Under the pieces are notes generated by a model that did not search any database, had not been told where the DNA came from, and saw nothing but the letters and a program-made list of their open reading frames with translations. Below, one piece after another: positions 15,137-15,748 of a DNA stretch of 15,748 nucleotides. The position numbers and the translations under genes are program-made. How positions within the stretch are numbered: position 1 is the first letter of the stretch; each line of letters begins with the position of its first letter. The DNA comes from JAVKFF01 sp040226215 (GTDB lineage Bacteria > Pseudomonadota > Alphaproteobacteria > DSM-16000 > Inquilinaceae), in the NCBI GenBank assembly GCA_040226215.1, contig JAVKFF010000019.1, positions 1 to 15,748 of the forward strand, written 5' to 3'.

Positions 15137-15748
15137 TCAGGCGGCGGCGAGGTAGGCGTCGAGCTCCTCGGCCAACTCCCGTTTGCGCTCGGCCGGCGCG
15201 AAGCTGACCGCGATGGCATTGCGGGCGAGCGTGGCGATGTCGTCCGGCCCGAGATGAAGCGCGTCCACGACCGCCTGGTAGTTTGCGTTCATGTACCCGC
15301 CGAAATAGGCCGGATCGTCGGAGTTCACCGTTGCCTTGAGGCCGGCGTCGAGCATGCGCTTGAGCGGATGCTCCGCCATGCCGCTCACGCCGCGCAGCCG
15401 CAGGTTCGACAGCGGACAGACCGTCAGGCCGATGCCGAGGTCGACCAGGCGCCGGGTCACGGCCGCGTCCTCCAGCGCCCGGTTGCCGTGGTCGATGCGG
15501 TCGACCTGCAGCAGGTCCAGCGCCTCGGCCACGTAGGCGGGCGGTCCTTCCTCGCCGGCATGGGCCATGATGGCAAAGCCCTCCTCCCGGCAGCGTTCGA
15601 ACAGGCGCGTGAACTTCGAGGGCGGGAAGCCCTTCTCGGAGGAGTCGAGGCCGACGCCGAAGATGCGGTCGCGATGCGGCAGGGCCTGCTCCAGCGTGGC
15701 GAAGCCGTCCGCCTCACTCAGATGTCTCAGGAAGCACATGATCAGGCG
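15137..15748 (-). CDS. Adenine deaminase (adenosine deaminase superfamily), C-terminal part
   Basis: The last 203 codons of a minus-strand gene are present; its start lies beyond the right edge. The frame is open through the ATG at 15737-15739, so that codon is internal (RLIMCFLRHL). Active-site motifs of the metal-dependent adenosine/adenine deaminase family are intact: HAGEEGPPAYV with the catalytic glutamate, RIDHGNRALED with the histidine, and VNSDDPAYFGG with the paired metal and substrate aspartates. The wording of these motifs (VGLDSSE, HAGEEGPPAYV, PLSNLRL) fits the prokaryotic adenine deaminase group (adenine to hypoxanthine, purine salvage) better than true adenosine deaminase, but specificity is not proven. 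It converges on the M42 gene with 13 bases between the stops and no visible terminator. Confidence 0.87.
   Translation of the reverse strand, partial: RLIMCFLRHLSEADGFATLEQALPHRDRIFGVGLDSSEKGFPPSKFTRLFERCREEGFAIMAHAGEEGPPAYVAEALDLLQVDRIDHGNRALEDAAVTRRLVDLGIGLTVCPLSNLRLRGVSGMAEHPLKRMLDAGLKATVNSDDPAYFGGYMNANYQAVVDALHLGPDDIATLARNAIAVSFAPAERKRELAEELDAYLAAA

Noticed and set aside
13840..15219. 459-codon minus-strand open frame opposite the M42 peptidase gene
   Set aside because: It covers two well-supported genes (M42 and the deaminase end) and has no recognisable motif; an artefact of codon bias.

Overview
The window is about 15.7 kb of GC-rich chromosomal DNA with dense, short-spaced genes. Four things suggest an alphaproteobacterium, probably one from marine or saline habitats: a TAXI-type TRAP transporter with a fused permease, a universal stress protein next to that transporter, the complete three-gene N-acetylglutaminylglutamine amide (NAGGN) osmolyte cluster, and a Flp-type pilin. 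This placement is inferred from gene content; no rRNA or other phylogenetic marker is present.

Layout. (1) 1-1746, minus strand: the first 582 codons of a secreted VWA-domain protein with tandem 88-residue repeats; its 3' end lies off the left edge. (2) 1861-2637, plus: a secreted phosphodiester glycosidase-family protein, divergent from the VWA gene. (3) 9770 down to 2634, minus: a five-gene run consisting of a class III aminotransferase, a BKACE/DUF849 beta-keto acid cleavage enzyme, a TAXI substrate-binding protein, a very large fused TRAP permease and a universal stress protein. Two hairpins interrupt it: a stem-loop after the BKACE gene and a clear intrinsic terminator between the binding protein and the permease. 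A perfect 20-bp AT-rich palindrome lies upstream of the first gene. (4) 10004-10195, plus: an isolated Flp pilin. (5) 10379-15123, plus: asnO, ngg and an M42-family peptidase, almost without gaps, preceded by a perfect 10-bp inverted repeat just before the asnO ribosome binding site. (6) 15137 to the right edge, minus: the C-terminal part of an adenine/adenosine deaminase.

How the genes fit together. The minus-strand run reads as an uptake-and-breakdown unit. The TAXI binding protein would capture a small carboxylate or amino acid and the permease would import it. The aminotransferase would remove the amino group to give a keto acid, and the BKACE enzyme would split a beta-keto acid with acetyl-CoA to acetoacetate and an acyl-CoA. 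The substrate cannot be read from the sequence; a beta-amino acid is the simplest logical fit. The plus-strand trio makes the compatible solute NAGGN, with the peptidase as a conserved but less understood partner. No tRNA, rRNA, CRISPR array, insertion sequence or prophage gene was recognised, and no gene-free stretch exceeds 300 bases. The longest gaps are 9771-10003 (233 bases, holding the palindrome) and 10196-10378 (183 bases, holding the asnO leader).
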